The notes: generated from the sequence alone by a model not told the origin. 64,000 bases of DNA from Bacteroides sp. (GCA_030152865.1 JASLIW010000087.1:1-64000), one strand, 5' to 3'; shown: positions 7,668-16,646, counted from the stretch's first letter. Translations and numbers: made by a program.

Positions 7668-9863
7668 ATGAGTCGAAAGTATTTTAAACTTATTCTAGCC
7701 TGTATCCTTGGGCTACTCTTTCAAACACAGCAGCTATGGGCTAATGTTGTATCTAACAGTACTGCCCATACCCCTCAGTCCTTCTGCGTGGACTCAATTA
7801 TGAATAATGTCTATTTTTATGCTCCTTTTTATAAGACTGCTATCACTGAGTATGATGCTGACTTATATATCAAGACTAAACTTAACATTCTTCGTAAAAA
7901 CCTATTTATAAGATACCTACCCTCTATGTTCAGACCCAAGCACGGTATGAGGAAGTACATTATTGAGACCTACAATGACTTACATTATAAGGCACCAGAT
8001 ATTTATGACCAAAAAATAAAGGCTATTACAGGGACAACACCAAAGCTGAAAGGAGCCAGTGGTAATGTCTTAAAATATTTTCATATAAATATTTATTCCG
8101 ATGCACTTATTAAGGATAAATTGATTTCTCCGCTAAGTAGACATGCAAGAAAATATTACAACTATGAAATTGAGCGAATAGACAAAGGTGTTGGAGGACA
8201 TTTAGAGTTTACAATTAAATTTACTCCTAAAAACAAAAGCTACCAACTCGTTAGAGGACACATGATTGTAAGTGACAAGGTGTGGAGTATTCGTGAGATA
8301 CATTTCTTTGGACGTACAGAATATATTTCGGTGAATTGGCGTATACAAATGGGAGAGGTAGGAAGACCCGATGAGTTTCTACCCAAAAGCTACCACATCG
8401 ATGCAACAATGCGCTTCCTTTGGAATAAGATAAAAGGGAGCTATGAAGCTGTCATGAGATACGATGATATTAAACAGAAAGAGTTATGTGAACTCAAGCC
8501 TAAGAAAAGGAATTATGACTTAACGGAGTACTACTCCCTACAATATCAGGATACTGTCAATAAAAAAGAACGTGATTTTGATAAATACAGAATGCTTCCT
8601 CTACGTAGTTCTGAAGAGCAACTCTATGAGGAGTTTTACAAGCTAAGTGATAGTTTAGAAATAAAAAAACTAGATCAGACCTCCCAAAAGAAATCCACGG
8701 CATTTTGGGGTGAATTGGGAGATTTTCTACTCAATAAAAACACCCTAAATTTATATGAGGTGGGTACGATTCGCTTTTCACCTATAATAAATCCTTTCTT
8801 ATTTAGTTACAGTGGCAAGGATGGCTTAAGATACAAACATAAAATAAAGTATAATCGCTTATTTAGAGGAGATCGTGTACTCAGAGTTACACCAACATTT
8901 GGCTATAACTTCAAATGGAGGGAGTTCTATTGGAAGGTACACTCTGATTTCAATTATTGGCCACAGAAAAGAACGGGCATAGAATTAAATGTGGGACGAG
9001 GTAATCGTATTTACAGTTCAGAGGTTTTAGACGATTTAAAAGGACAAACAGATACCATAGATTTTAACCAATTCAATCTTAATTATTTTAAAAACCTTTA
9101 TGTTGACTTTATGCATACCTGGGAGGTTAGTAATGGATTGAATGTAGATATTGGTATCTCGGGTAATAAACGAGAAAGCCCCAAAAGCAGTTTGCCCGAC
9201 ACGATAGCAAATCAGGTAGAAGAACGCTTCAAGGGACGCTATGTCAGTGTTGCTCCTCGTGTTCGAATTTCATGGACACCTGGCCAGTATTATTATATGA
9301 ACGGCAAGCGCAAAATTAATTTACACTCTGAGTATCCTACTTTTACCATAGACTGGGAGCGAAGCATTAAAGGTTTTTTGTCTGCCACGGGTGCACATGA
9401 GCGACTTGAGGTTGACGTTCAGCATAAGATTCCTTTAAGCATGATGCGAACCTTCTATTATAGATTAGGTGGTGGGAAGTTTACAAATCAAGAGCAAATC
9501 TACTTTGTGGATTTCGTTTACTTTGCTAAAAACAACCTTCCTGAGGGTTGGAATGATGACATTGGAGGTACATTTCAAATACTAGATAGAAGATGGTATA
9601 ATGCTTCACAGTGGTATTTGAGGGGTAATATGGTGTATGAAGCACCATTTTTACTGCTTCCACATATAAGAAAGTACACACGCTCAGTAATCAATGAACG
9701 AATTTATATCAATGCCCTACTCATGAATCAGATGCACCCTTATATTGAGCTAGGCTACGGTATTGGTACTCATATATTTGACTTGGGTCTCTTTGTTTCT
9801 AATGCCAACTGGAAAAACACGAGCTTAGGGTTCAAAATAACCTTCGAACTGTTTAATAGATAG
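7668..9863 (+). CDS. DUF5686 family outer-membrane protein
   Basis: A 731-residue exported protein with a signal peptide (KYFKLILACILGLLFQTQQLWA). The N-terminal half carries the DUF5686 pattern (NNVYFYAPFYKTAITEYDADLYIKTKLNI... LKYFHINIYSDALIKDKLISPLSRHARKYYNYEIE). The C-terminal half is rich in amphipathic beta strands and ends with a terminal aromatic-type strand (NTSLGFKITFELFNR), consistent with an outer-membrane barrel. Many relatives carry an N-terminal carboxypeptidase-like regulatory domain, which seems absent here. The start at 7668 is chosen because the earlier in-frame codon at 7659 is a TTG inside the -7 box. Function of the family is unknown. Confidence 0.85.
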   Translation: MSRKYFKLILACILGLLFQTQQLWANVVSNSTAHTPQSFCVDSIMNNVYFYAPFYKTAITEYDADLYIKTKLNILRKNLFIRYLPSMFRPKHGMRKYIIETYNDLHYKAPDIYDQKIKAITGTTPKLKGASGNVLKYFHINIYSDALIKDKLISPLSRHARKYYNYEIERIDKGVGGHLEFTIKFTPKNKSYQLVRGHMIVSDKVWSIREIHFFGRTEYISVNWRIQMGEVGRPDEFLPKSYHIDATMRFLWNKIKGSYEAVMRYDDIKQKELCELKPKKRNYDLTEYYSLQYQDTVNKKERDFDKYRMLPLRSSEEQLYEEFYKLSDSLEIKKLDQTSQKKSTAFWGELGDFLLNKNTLNLYEVGTIRFSPIINPFLFSYSGKDGLRYKHKIKYNRLFRGDRVLRVTPTFGYNFKWREFYWKVHSDFNYWPQKRTGIELNVGRGNRIYSSEVLDDLKGQTDTIDFNQFNLNYFKNLYVDFMHTWEVSNGLNVDIGISGNKRESPKSSLPDTIANQVEERFKGRYVSVAPRVRISWTPGQYYYMNGKRKINLHSEYPTFTIDWERSIKGFLSATGAHERLEVDVQHKIPLSMMRTFYYRLGGGKFTNQEQIYFVDFVYFAKNNLPEGWNDDIGGTFQILDRRWYNASQWYLRGNMVYEAPFLLLPHIRKYTRSVINERIYINALLMNQMHPYIELGYGIGTHIFDLGLFVSNANWKNTSLGFKITFELFNR

Positions 9864-9944
9864 GTGTTTTTACTCCTTTTAGGTAGTTCTTAGCTAGTAT
9901 ATTAAAAGCAAAAAGAAAGATTCGGGAAATTTCAGAGCTAGTCT

Positions 9945-9975
9945 TTTGATATTTACTCGATTAATTGTAATTTTG
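9945..9975 (+). promoter_or_regulatory. Promoter of rpsA
   Basis: TTTG at 9945-9948, 19 bp, then TAATTTTG at 9968-9975: an excellent match to the Bacteroidota housekeeping promoter. It leaves an A/T-rich leader of about 60 nt before the S1 start, room for the autogenous control known for S1 genes in other bacteria. Confidence 0.8.
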
Positions 9976-10041
9976 CATCCGATTTATAAGATCAATATAA
10001 TGTCTAATTGAATTAAAGTATTTATTAACAAGTAATTATTA

Positions 10042-11829
10042 ATGGGAAATTTAAAAAACATTGCTCCAATTGAAGATTTCAACTGGGATGCATACGAAAA
10101 CGGAGAAATCTCTACAGGAGTAAACCGCGACGACTTAGCTAAGGCTTATGATGACACACTAAACAAAGTAAGCGAGCGTGAAGTTGTGGACGGTATTGTA
10201 ATCGCGATGAACAAACGTGAAGTTGTTGTTAACATCGGTTACAAATCAGACGGTATCATTTCTCTAAGTGAATTCCGTTACAATCCTGAATTAAAAGTTG
10301 GTGATACTGTTGAAGTATTTATCGAAAATCAGGAAGACAAAAGAGGACAACTTGTATTGTCTCACAGAAAAGCACGTGCTTCTCGTGCATGGGAACGTGT
10401 AAATGAGGCACTTGAAAACGATGCTGTAATCAAGGGTTATATCAAATGCCGCACTAAGGGTGGTATGATTGTGGATGTATTTGGAATTGAAGCATTCTTA
10501 CCAGGATCTCAAATCGATGTACGCCCAATCCGTGACTACGATGTATTCGTTGGTAAAACTATGGAATTCAAAGTGGTTAAAATCAACCAAGAATTCAAAA
10601 ACGTTGTTGTTTCTCACAAAGCTCTTATTGAAGAAGAACTTGAACAACAGAAAAAAGAAATCATCAGCAAACTTGAAAAAGGACAAGTACTTGAAGGTAC
10701 TGTTAAAAACATCACCTCATACGGTGTGTTTATCGACCTTGGTGGCGTAGATGGTCTTGTTCACATTACAGACCTATCTTGGGGCCGCGTAAACGATCCT
10801 AAAGAAGTTGTTGAGTTAGATCAAAAACTAAACGTTGTTATCCTAGATTTCGACGAACAAAGAAAACGTATTGCTCTAGGTATCAAGCAGCTTACTCCTC
10901 ATCCATGGGATTCATTAGATGCAGAGATGAAAGTTGGCGACAAAGTTAAAGGTAAAGTGGTTGTTATGGCTGACTACGGTGCATTCGTTGAGATTGCTCC
11001 AGGTGTAGAAGGTCTTATCCACGTATCTGAAATGTCTTGGTCACAACACCTACGTTCAGCTCAAGACTTTATGAAAGTTGGCGATGAAGTAGAAGCTGTT
11101 ATCCTAACATTAGATCGCGAAGAGCGTAAAATGTCTCTAGGTATTAAACAATTGAAGCAAGATCCATGGGAAAATATCGAAGAGAAATATCCTGTTGGTT
11201 CTAAACACACTGCAAAAGTGCGTAACTTCACAAACTTCGGTATTTTCGTTGAAATCGAAGAAGGTGTTGATGGTTTAGTACATATCTCAGACTTATCATG
11301 GACTAAGAAAATCAAACACCCATCTGAATTTACTCAATTAGATGCAAATCTAGATATCGTAATCTTAGAAATTGACAAAGAAAATCGTCGTCTAAGCTTA
11401 GGACACAAACAACTTGAAGAGAATCCATGGGATGTATTTGAAACTGTATTTACTGTAGGTTCAGTACACGAGGGTACAATCATAGAATCTCTTGATAAGG
11501 GTTCTGTTGTAGCTCTTCAATACGGTGTTGAAGGTTTTGCTACTCCAAAACACCTAGTGAAAGAAGATGGTTCTCAAGCTCAACTTGATGAAAAGCTAGA
11601 TTTCAAAGTAATCGAATTCAATAAGGATGCTAAACGTATTATTCTCTCTCACAGCCGTATCTTCGAAGATGCTGCTGGTAAAGAGCCAGAACATGAAACT
11701 AAAAAAGCTCCTAGAAAATCATCTCCTAAGAAAGAAAATGTTCAGGTACAAAACCAAGCTGCTTCTACTACATTAGGTGATATCGATGCACTAGCAGAGT
11801 TGAAAGAAAAACTAGAAGGTAATAACTAA
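10042..11829 (+). CDS. rpsA: 30S ribosomal protein S1
   Basis: Ribosomal protein S1 unwinds and docks mRNA on the 30S subunit, which matters in Bacteroidota, where Shine-Dalgarno sequences are weak. The 595-residue protein contains six S1/OB-fold repeats, recognisable by repeated GVFIDLGGVDGLVHITDLSW-type and RKRIALGIKQL-type motifs. They cover roughly residues 40-535. The C-terminal tail is basic then acidic and outside the repeats. Codon use is more biased than in neighbours, as expected for a highly expressed gene. A strong promoter precedes it and an intrinsic terminator follows directly. Confidence 0.97.
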   Translation: MGNLKNIAPIEDFNWDAYENGEISTGVNRDDLAKAYDDTLNKVSEREVVDGIVIAMNKREVVVNIGYKSDGIISLSEFRYNPELKVGDTVEVFIENQEDKRGQLVLSHRKARASRAWERVNEALENDAVIKGYIKCRTKGGMIVDVFGIEAFLPGSQIDVRPIRDYDVFVGKTMEFKVVKINQEFKNVVVSHKALIEEELEQQKKEIISKLEKGQVLEGTVKNITSYGVFIDLGGVDGLVHITDLSWGRVNDPKEVVELDQKLNVVILDFDEQRKRIALGIKQLTPHPWDSLDAEMKVGDKVKGKVVVMADYGAFVEIAPGVEGLIHVSEMSWSQHLRSAQDFMKVGDEVEAVILTLDREERKMSLGIKQLKQDPWENIEEKYPVGSKHTAKVRNFTNFGIFVEIEEGVDGLVHISDLSWTKKIKHPSEFTQLDANLDIVILEIDKENRRLSLGHKQLEENPWDVFETVFTVGSVHEGTIIESLDKGSVVALQYGVEGFATPKHLVKEDGSQAQLDEKLDFKVIEFNKDAKRIILSHSRIFEDAAGKEPEHETKKAPRKSSPKKENVQVQNQAASTTLGDIDALAELKEKLEGNN

Positions 11830-11853
11830 TTTTAGATTTTCCCTATCTCATAT

Positions 11854-11886
11854 AAAAGCACTTACACTTGTAAGTGCTTTTTTTTA
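11854..11886 (+). terminator. Intrinsic terminator of rpsA
   Basis: A 12-bp perfect stem (11854-11865 with 11870-11881) with a 4-nt loop is followed by a T-run. It also holds the TTG that serves as -33 box of the rnz promoter. Confidence 0.9.
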
Positions 11887-11899
11887 TTTCTTATCTTTG
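11868..11899 (+). promoter_or_regulatory. Promoter of rnz, overlapping the rpsA terminator
   Basis: TTG at 11868-11870, 21 bp, TATCTTTG at 11892-11899. The -33 box straddles the loop and right arm of the rpsA terminator hairpin. Confidence 0.65.
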
Positions 11900-11915
11900 T
11901 TTAAATTGATTGAAG

Positions 11916-12833
11916 ATGAATAAATTTGAAGTAACTATATTGGGTAGTGGCTCAGCACTATCAACCATTAATAACAACCAAACCTCACAGGTAGTAAATG
12001 TAAGAGATAAGCTCTTTATGATTGATTGTGGTGAGGGGACACAGCTACAATATAGAAAAGCCAAACTAAACTTTAATCGCTTAGGCCATATATTCATTTC
12101 ACACCTACATGGAGACCATTGCTTTGGACTTATTGGACTAATATCTACATTTGGTATGCTTGGACGCACAGCTGATATACATATTCATGCACCTATTGGC
12201 CTAAAAGCACTCTTTCAACCTTTACTCGATTTTTTTTGCAACCCTATGCCTTTTCAGGTACATATTCAAGAGTTCAATACCAAAGAGGCTAGTATCATTT
12301 TTGAAGATAGGTCGTTAACAGTCCAAACTATTCCTTTAAAACACAGAATCCCCTGTGCTGGATTTTTATTTAAAGAGAAAAAAGGCTTAAAACCTATCAA
12401 CAGGGAGCAAATTGATTACTACAAAATCCCTGTACACCAGATTAACCGCTTAAAAGCAGGTTATGATTACATTACTCCTGATGGAGAGCTTATACCTAAT
12501 TCAATATTAACCTTTCCTGCGGCTCCCCAAAGAAGTTTTGCCTATTGTTCAGACACACAATATTATGAACCTATAATAGAACATATCCAAGGTGTAAATT
12601 TACTATTTCATGAAGCTACGTTTGCAAATAGTGAATTAAATAGAGCCAAGCAAACATGCCATTCAACAGCTCAACAAGCAGCCAGCATTGCTCTACAAGC
12701 TAATGTAAAACAGTTACTTATCGGACATTTCTCTGCACGGTACCCTAACAAGGAGCGACTTCTTAATGAGGCCAAAGTTATATTTCCTCAAACTCGCCTA
12801 GCAAATGAGCTGGAAACTTTTCAGGTTGAATAA
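11916..12833 (+). CDS. rnz: Ribonuclease Z
   Basis: RNase Z is a metallo-beta-lactamase-fold endonuclease that cuts tRNA precursors after the discriminator base, needed where CCA is not encoded, as for the initiator tRNA in this window. The 305-residue product has the zinc motif HLHGDH (about residues 61-66), GSGSALSTINNNQTS near the N-terminus, the substrate-contact region around PLKHRIPCAGF, an SDT motif (CSDTQYYEP) and the late HFSARY. The start is the ATG at 11916; a TTG two codons earlier is less likely. It is followed after 30 bp by the ECF sigma factor gene, so the two may be co-transcribed. Confidence 0.94.
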   Translation: MNKFEVTILGSGSALSTINNNQTSQVVNVRDKLFMIDCGEGTQLQYRKAKLNFNRLGHIFISHLHGDHCFGLIGLISTFGMLGRTADIHIHAPIGLKALFQPLLDFFCNPMPFQVHIQEFNTKEASIIFEDRSLTVQTIPLKHRIPCAGFLFKEKKGLKPINREQIDYYKIPVHQINRLKAGYDYITPDGELIPNSILTFPAAPQRSFAYCSDTQYYEPIIEHIQGVNLLFHEATFANSELNRAKQTCHSTAQQAASIALQANVKQLLIGHFSARYPNKERLLNEAKVIFPQTRLANELETFQVE

Positions 12834-12863
12834 AGCTTTTGTATCTTACCTCACTAAGAACAC

Positions 12864-13415
12864 ATGATAAAAACAACAGATGATCATATTATTGAGCTAA
12901 TAAAAAACCCAAAAAGCTTACGTAAAGGGTTTCATCTATTAGTATCTACTTACAGCGAGCGAATATACTGGCATGTAAGGCGTATTGTGCTTACACATGA
13001 GGACGCTAATGATACTGTACAAAATACATTTATGAAAGCCTGGATGAATATTGAATCTTTTCGTGGAGATGCAAAATTATCAACTTGGCTTTATCGTATT
13101 GCCGTCAATGAGAGCCTAAACCTAATAAATAGAGATAAGGATCGTCATGCTACTGCATTAGATGATCCAGATTTAGCACTCGAAAATCAATTAAAAAGCG
13201 ACCCATACTTCGATGGAGATGAATTAGACATAGAATTCCAAAAAGCAATAAATAATCTCCCTGAAAAACAGCGCCTAGTATTTACCATGCGCTATTATGA
13301 TGGATTGAAATATCAGGATATATCAACTATTCTAGGCACGAGTGTAGGAGGATTAAAAGCATCTTACCACCATGCTCTTAAGAAAATAGAAGAGCACATT
13401 CGGAGTCTTGATTAA
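12864..13415 (+). CDS. ECF-type RNA polymerase sigma factor
   Basis: A 183-residue sigma-70 family factor with region 2 (YWHVRRIVLTHEDANDTVQNTFMKAWMNIESFRGDAKLSTWLYRIAVNE) and region 4 (LPEKQRLVFTMRYYDGLKYQDISTILGTSVGGLKASYHHALKKIEEH). Regions 1.1 and 3 are missing, as in extracytoplasmic-function factors. It is followed by a small one-TM protein and an exported Spy-like protein on the same strand, which suggests an envelope-stress circuit. No TAnnTTTG box sits directly upstream; it may read through from rnz or use its own ECF promoter. Confidence 0.92.
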   Translation: MIKTTDDHIIELIKNPKSLRKGFHLLVSTYSERIYWHVRRIVLTHEDANDTVQNTFMKAWMNIESFRGDAKLSTWLYRIAVNESLNLINRDKDRHATALDDPDLALENQLKSDPYFDGDELDIEFQKAINNLPEKQRLVFTMRYYDGLKYQDISTILGTSVGGLKASYHHALKKIEEHIRSLD

Positions 13416-13458
13416 ACCTTTTAGGTTTTGTGTAGTCTAATAAATAAGGATATTACTT

Positions 13459-13815
13459 ATGCAGAATAAAGATTTAAAACATATTGCAGATAAAGAGCCG
13501 TTTCATGTTCCAAGCGCTTACTTTGAGACATTGACGGACCAAATCATGAATTCTCTTCCTGATAAAGAAATAAAGGAGGAGATAGCAGATGTTAGCTTCT
13601 GGCAAAAAGCCAAACCTCTTGTTTACTTAGCAGCCATGTTTATTGGAGCAGCCTTAATCATTCGAATAATGATGCCTTTGGCCAATAGCAAAAATGACCT
13701 GGCAGCAGAGATAGATATTGAAACTGTATCTGACGAGTTTATCCAAGAAGCCATAGATGGAGCTATGCTCGATGATTACTTAATGTATGTGTATCTAACA
13801 AATAACGAAGATTAG
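13459..13815 (+). CDS. Small single-pass membrane protein, probable anti-sigma factor
   Basis: A 118-residue protein with a soluble N-terminus (EPFHVPSAYFETLTDQIMNSLPD), one membrane helix (about residues 53-73, PLVYLAAMFIGAALIIRIMM) and a short acidic C-terminus. Position right after an ECF sigma gene and this topology are what a regulator of that sigma factor would show. A zinc-binding ZAS motif (HxxxCxxC) is absent, so it would be an atypical anti-sigma. The assignment is an inference from context; the sequence alone does not prove it. Confidence 0.6.
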   Translation: MQNKDLKHIADKEPFHVPSAYFETLTDQIMNSLPDKEIKEEIADVSFWQKAKPLVYLAAMFIGAALIIRIMMPLANSKNDLAAEIDIETVSDEFIQEAIDGAMLDDYLMYVYLTNNED

Positions 13816-13819
13816 AACG

Positions 13820-14284
13820 ATGAAGAAATATATGTGTTTACTGCTTATCAGCATTCTTTCGATAGGTTATACTTCTGCTCATATCGTATGCCCACAAAAA
13901 TTAGGTCCTACTGAATTCAACCAGAAGCAGAAAGAGTTTATAATTAGCGAAGCAAAACTTACAGACAATGAAGCTAAAGCTTTCTTCCTCCTCTACTTCG
14001 AGCTTCAAGAGTTAAAAAGAACTAACAACCAAGACGTGTGGAAGCTTATGCGACAAGCAAAAGGAGACCTAACTGAAAAAGAATACGAAGACACACTCAC
14101 AAAAATATATCAGTTACGAAAAAGAAATACTGAATTAGACTTAGAATATTTCTATAAATTCCAAGATATCATACCCAACAAAAAAATATATGACGTCTTA
14201 AGAGCAGAATCTAGATTTCAACGTCATATCATTAGAGGTATGCACCAAAATCAAAAAGGTAGAAGAGGAAAACGCATGAGGTAA
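13820..14284 (+). CDS. Exported Spy/CpxP-like helical protein
   Basis: A 154-residue secreted protein with signal peptide MKKYMCLLLISILSIGYTSA, then helical charged sequence (FNQKQKEFIISEAKLTDNEAKAFFLLYFELQELKRTN) and a very basic tail (QNQKGRRGKRMR). The pattern recalls LTxxQ/Spy-type periplasmic chaperones or metal sensors, although no strict LTxxQ motif is present (here KLTDNEAKAF). It lies 4 bp after the presumed anti-sigma gene, completing an ECF operon. It converges with topB 28 bp downstream, with no clear terminator between. Confidence 0.65.
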   Translation: MKKYMCLLLISILSIGYTSAHIVCPQKLGPTEFNQKQKEFIISEAKLTDNEAKAFFLLYFELQELKRTNNQDVWKLMRQAKGDLTEKEYEDTLTKIYQLRKRNTELDLEYFYKFQDIIPNKKIYDVLRAESRFQRHIIRGMHQNQKGRRGKRMR

Positions 14285-14312
14285 GCACCGCGGATATTTA
14301 TACTATTAAATA

Positions 14313-16202
14313 CTAGTCTAGGTCTAGTGCTTGTCTATATTCGCACCCCTCACGCCACTGCGAACAACCATAAGCTGTGTTTCCTCGAATCAAAACACCT
14401 CGCCCACATAATGGACAGGGGTCTCCTTCTTTAAGTGGATTTTTACGGTCTGTATAATCATTTTTGACAGTTGTTACAATATCAACCACCATCTCTTTCA
14501 ACTCTTCGATGAACTGCGCAGCATCATAGCTTTTACGCTCTATTTCTCTTAGCTTCTTTTCCCAAATACCTGTAAGCTCAGCAGATTTCAATAAATCCTC
14601 ATGAATAATACGAATGAGATCCTTGCCTAGCTGGGTTGGGACTAGGTTTTTGCGTTCTTTCTTTATGTATTGTCGTTTGAAAAGAGTTTCTATAATTGCA
14701 GCTCGAGTAGAAGGCCGCCCAATACCATTCTCCTTTAAGGCATCACTCAGTTCCTCTTGATCTACAAACTTACCAGCAGTTTCCATGGCCCTCAGTAAGG
14801 TAGCTTCTGTATATAGCTTAGGAGGAGTGGTTGACTTTTCTAACAAAGAAGGTTGGTGACTGCCTTCTTCTCCTTTAACAAAAGAAGGCAAAAGTTTCGC
14901 TTCACTTGCTTCTTCTTCTTTTTCGAACACAACTCTCCAGCCTTTATCTACTATCTGTTTTCCTGTAACTTTAAACTTTACTTGATCAGATTTACCAAGT
15001 ACTGTAGTCGTTGAAACCAGACAAGCCGGATAAAAAGCCGCAATAAACCTCAAAGTAATTAAGTTAAATACTTTTAGTTCTTTATCGCCTAGCTGAGCTG
15101 GATAAACTCCAGTAGGGATAATGGCATGATGATCGGTAACTTTTTTATCATCAAACACCTTCTTTGATTTGCGTAGCTTAGCCTGTAATAAAGGGGCTGT
15201 TAACTCACTATAATCTCTCAATCCCTTTAAAATAGCAGGGCACTTAGGATAAATATCATTGCTAAGATAAGTGGTGTCAACACGAGGATAAGTGGTCAAC
15301 TTCTGCTCATAGAGTGATTGAATTAGCTTAAGCGTTTCATCAGCAGAAAAACCATATTTCTTATTACATTCAACCTGTAAAGAAGTTAAATCAAAAAGTC
15401 TAGGAGGATATTCTGAGCCCTTTTTGGCCGAGGTACTAGTGATCTGAAAAGGCTTATCTTCAATTTTTCTTAAAAGCTCTTCCGCATGTTCTTTCTTCTC
15501 AAACTTACCTTGAACAGAGTTAAAGAGCGTATCTCGATATAGAGTTTTGAGCTCCCAGTAAGGCTCTGGAACAAACTTATCAATTTCTTCCTGTCTCCGC
15601 ACAATTAAGGCAAGGGTAGGTGTTTGAACTCTACCTACGGATAGGACTTGCTTTGCTTCCCCATACTTCAGTGTGTACAAGCGAGTAGCATTCATACCAA
15701 GTAGCCAATCCCCGATCGCTCTAGCCAAGCCTGCAGCATATAATGAATTGAAATCTGACTCATCTTTGAGCTTCTCGAACCCCTCTCGTATAGACTCCTC
15801 TGTCAATGATGATATCCACAAACGTTTGACAGGGCAAGTGGCACCCGTTTTTTGAATCACCCAACGCTGAATAAGCTCCCCCTCTTGCCCAGCATCACCG
15901 CAGTTTACAATCAGATCAGCTTGCAACATGAGCTGCTCTATCACAGAAAACTGCTGTTGAATGGACTTCTGCTCAATTAATTTAATGCCGAAGCGATCAG
16001 GTATGATTGGCAAGGTATTTAGATTCCAAGACTTCCAGATGGGAGAATACTCATGAGGCTCTTTTAGTGTGCATAGATGACCAAAAGTCCAAGTTACTTG
16101 GTATCCATTTCCCTCATAATAGCCTCCCTTCGGTTGCTGCGCACCCAAAATATGAGCGATATCTCGTGCAACAGATGGCTTTTCTGCAATACAAACAATC
16201 AT
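14313..16202 (-). CDS. topB: DNA topoisomerase III
   Basis: A type IA topoisomerase that relaxes or decatenates DNA through single-strand passage. The 629-residue product starts with a TOPRIM domain (MIVCIAEKPSVARDIAHILG; NCGDAGQEGELIQRW). It has the active-site tyrosine in TTYPRVDTTYLS near residue 304 and the type IA motif GIGRPSTRAAIIETLFKRQYI. It ends with one four-cysteine zinc finger (CPLCGRG... CSQWREGC, about 600-622). Length is normal for TopB. The minus-strand box TAACTTTG (16229-16236) is the likely -7 element. It is monocistronic. Confidence 0.95.
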   Translation of the reverse strand: MIVCIAEKPSVARDIAHILGAQQPKGGYYEGNGYQVTWTFGHLCTLKEPHEYSPIWKSWNLNTLPIIPDRFGIKLIEQKSIQQQFSVIEQLMLQADLIVNCGDAGQEGELIQRWVIQKTGATCPVKRLWISSLTEESIREGFEKLKDESDFNSLYAAGLARAIGDWLLGMNATRLYTLKYGEAKQVLSVGRVQTPTLALIVRRQEEIDKFVPEPYWELKTLYRDTLFNSVQGKFEKKEHAEELLRKIEDKPFQITSTSAKKGSEYPPRLFDLTSLQVECNKKYGFSADETLKLIQSLYEQKLTTYPRVDTTYLSNDIYPKCPAILKGLRDYSELTAPLLQAKLRKSKKVFDDKKVTDHHAIIPTGVYPAQLGDKELKVFNLITLRFIAAFYPACLVSTTTVLGKSDQVKFKVTGKQIVDKGWRVVFEKEEEASEAKLLPSFVKGEEGSHQPSLLEKSTTPPKLYTEATLLRAMETAGKFVDQEELSDALKENGIGRPSTRAAIIETLFKRQYIKKERKNLVPTQLGKDLIRIIHEDLLKSAELTGIWEKKLREIERKSYDAAQFIEELKEMVVDIVTTVKNDYTDRKNPLKEGDPCPLCGRGVLIRGNTAYGCSQWREGCEYRQALDLD

Positions 16203-16228
16203 AAACGGTTCCTAGATTAAGTGAGGTA

Positions 16229-16236
16229 CAAAGTTA
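16229..16236 (-). promoter_or_regulatory. -7 box of the topB promoter
   Basis: Minus-strand TAACTTTG lies 27 bp before the topB start. The -33 element is not clear. Confidence 0.5.
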
Positions 16237-16300
16237 GCAAAAACAGATTAGTATTGACAGAGATCAGGTCAAACTTCATACACAAGAAAAGTATAGGCAT

Positions 16301-16361
16301 AAAAAAAGGAGCAACGCTTTGCTCCAATCTTGTTAACCTTAAATCTAATACTATGAAAAAC
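16301..16361 (-). ncRNA. Small RNA candidate, tandem copy A
   Basis: The unit has its own promoter (16368-16398), an RNA body of about 60 nt, and an intrinsic terminator: 7-bp stem GGAGCAA/TTGCTCC (16308-16325), 4-nt loop, then seven T on the minus strand (16301-16307). The body is almost identical to copy B at 16579-16640, with one difference outside the hairpin loop. No protein is encoded on this strand. Transcription start is estimated from the -7 box. It lies 98 bp upstream of topB in the same direction, but the terminator should isolate it. Existence as a small RNA is inferred from promoter plus terminator. Confidence 0.7.
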
Positions 16362-16367
16362 ACATTA

Positions 16368-16398
16368 CAAAGGTAGCCTTTCCACTGATTTATCCAAA
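16368..16398 (-). promoter_or_regulatory. Promoter of small RNA copy A
   Basis: Minus-strand TTTG (16395-16398), 19 bp, TACCTTTG (16368-16375): a full consensus match, the same in copy B. Confidence 0.75.
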
Positions 16399-16416
16399 CT
16401 ATAAGCCTATTGCCAC

Positions 16417-16430
16417 ATGTTTTACAACAT
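16417..16430. promoter_or_regulatory. Dyad element upstream of small RNA promoter A
   Basis: ATGTTTTACAACAT forms an imperfect dyad 18 bp beyond the -33 box. The same element, with one changed base, sits at the identical distance upstream of copy B, although the sequence between is not conserved. It is a candidate activator-binding site. Confidence 0.45.
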
Positions 16431-16578
16431 CATTTAAGAGTATTACCTTCTATATTAATTTATTTTAGAATAAAATCTAAGTTTATTAGGCTAAATCTTG
16501 TTTTATCCAAAAATCACAATTACACTGCCATCAGCAACAGTTTGAATTGATATATATCAATTATATATCTTTTTGCAT

Positions 16579-16640
16579 AAAAAAAAGGAGCAACACCTTG
16601 CTCCAATCTTGTTAACCTTAAATCTAATACTATGAAAAAC
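16579..16640 (-). ncRNA. Small RNA candidate, tandem copy B
   Basis: Second unit of the pair, 279 bp from copy A in the same orientation. Terminator stem GGAGCAA/TTGCTCC (16587-16604) is followed by eight T on the minus strand (16579-16586). The promoter is TTTG-N19-TACCTTTG at 16647-16677. Compared with copy A, two bases of the terminator loop and one in the 5' part differ. Preservation of promoter, body and terminator while flanks diverge argues for function rather than a fresh duplication. Confidence 0.7.
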
Positions 16641-16646
16641 ACATTG

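Noticed and set aside
10469..10750. Lysine-rich 93-codon frame inside rpsA
   Set aside because: It is an out-of-frame shadow of the S1 coding sequence.
16334..16377. Plus-strand micro-ORF MKNTLQR followed by stop in both tandem units
   Set aside because: The plus strand has no promoter nearby and the hairpin is preceded by A, not followed by T. Promoter and terminator fit the minus strand, so the micro-ORF is probably incidental, although the TTA/TTG difference is synonymous.
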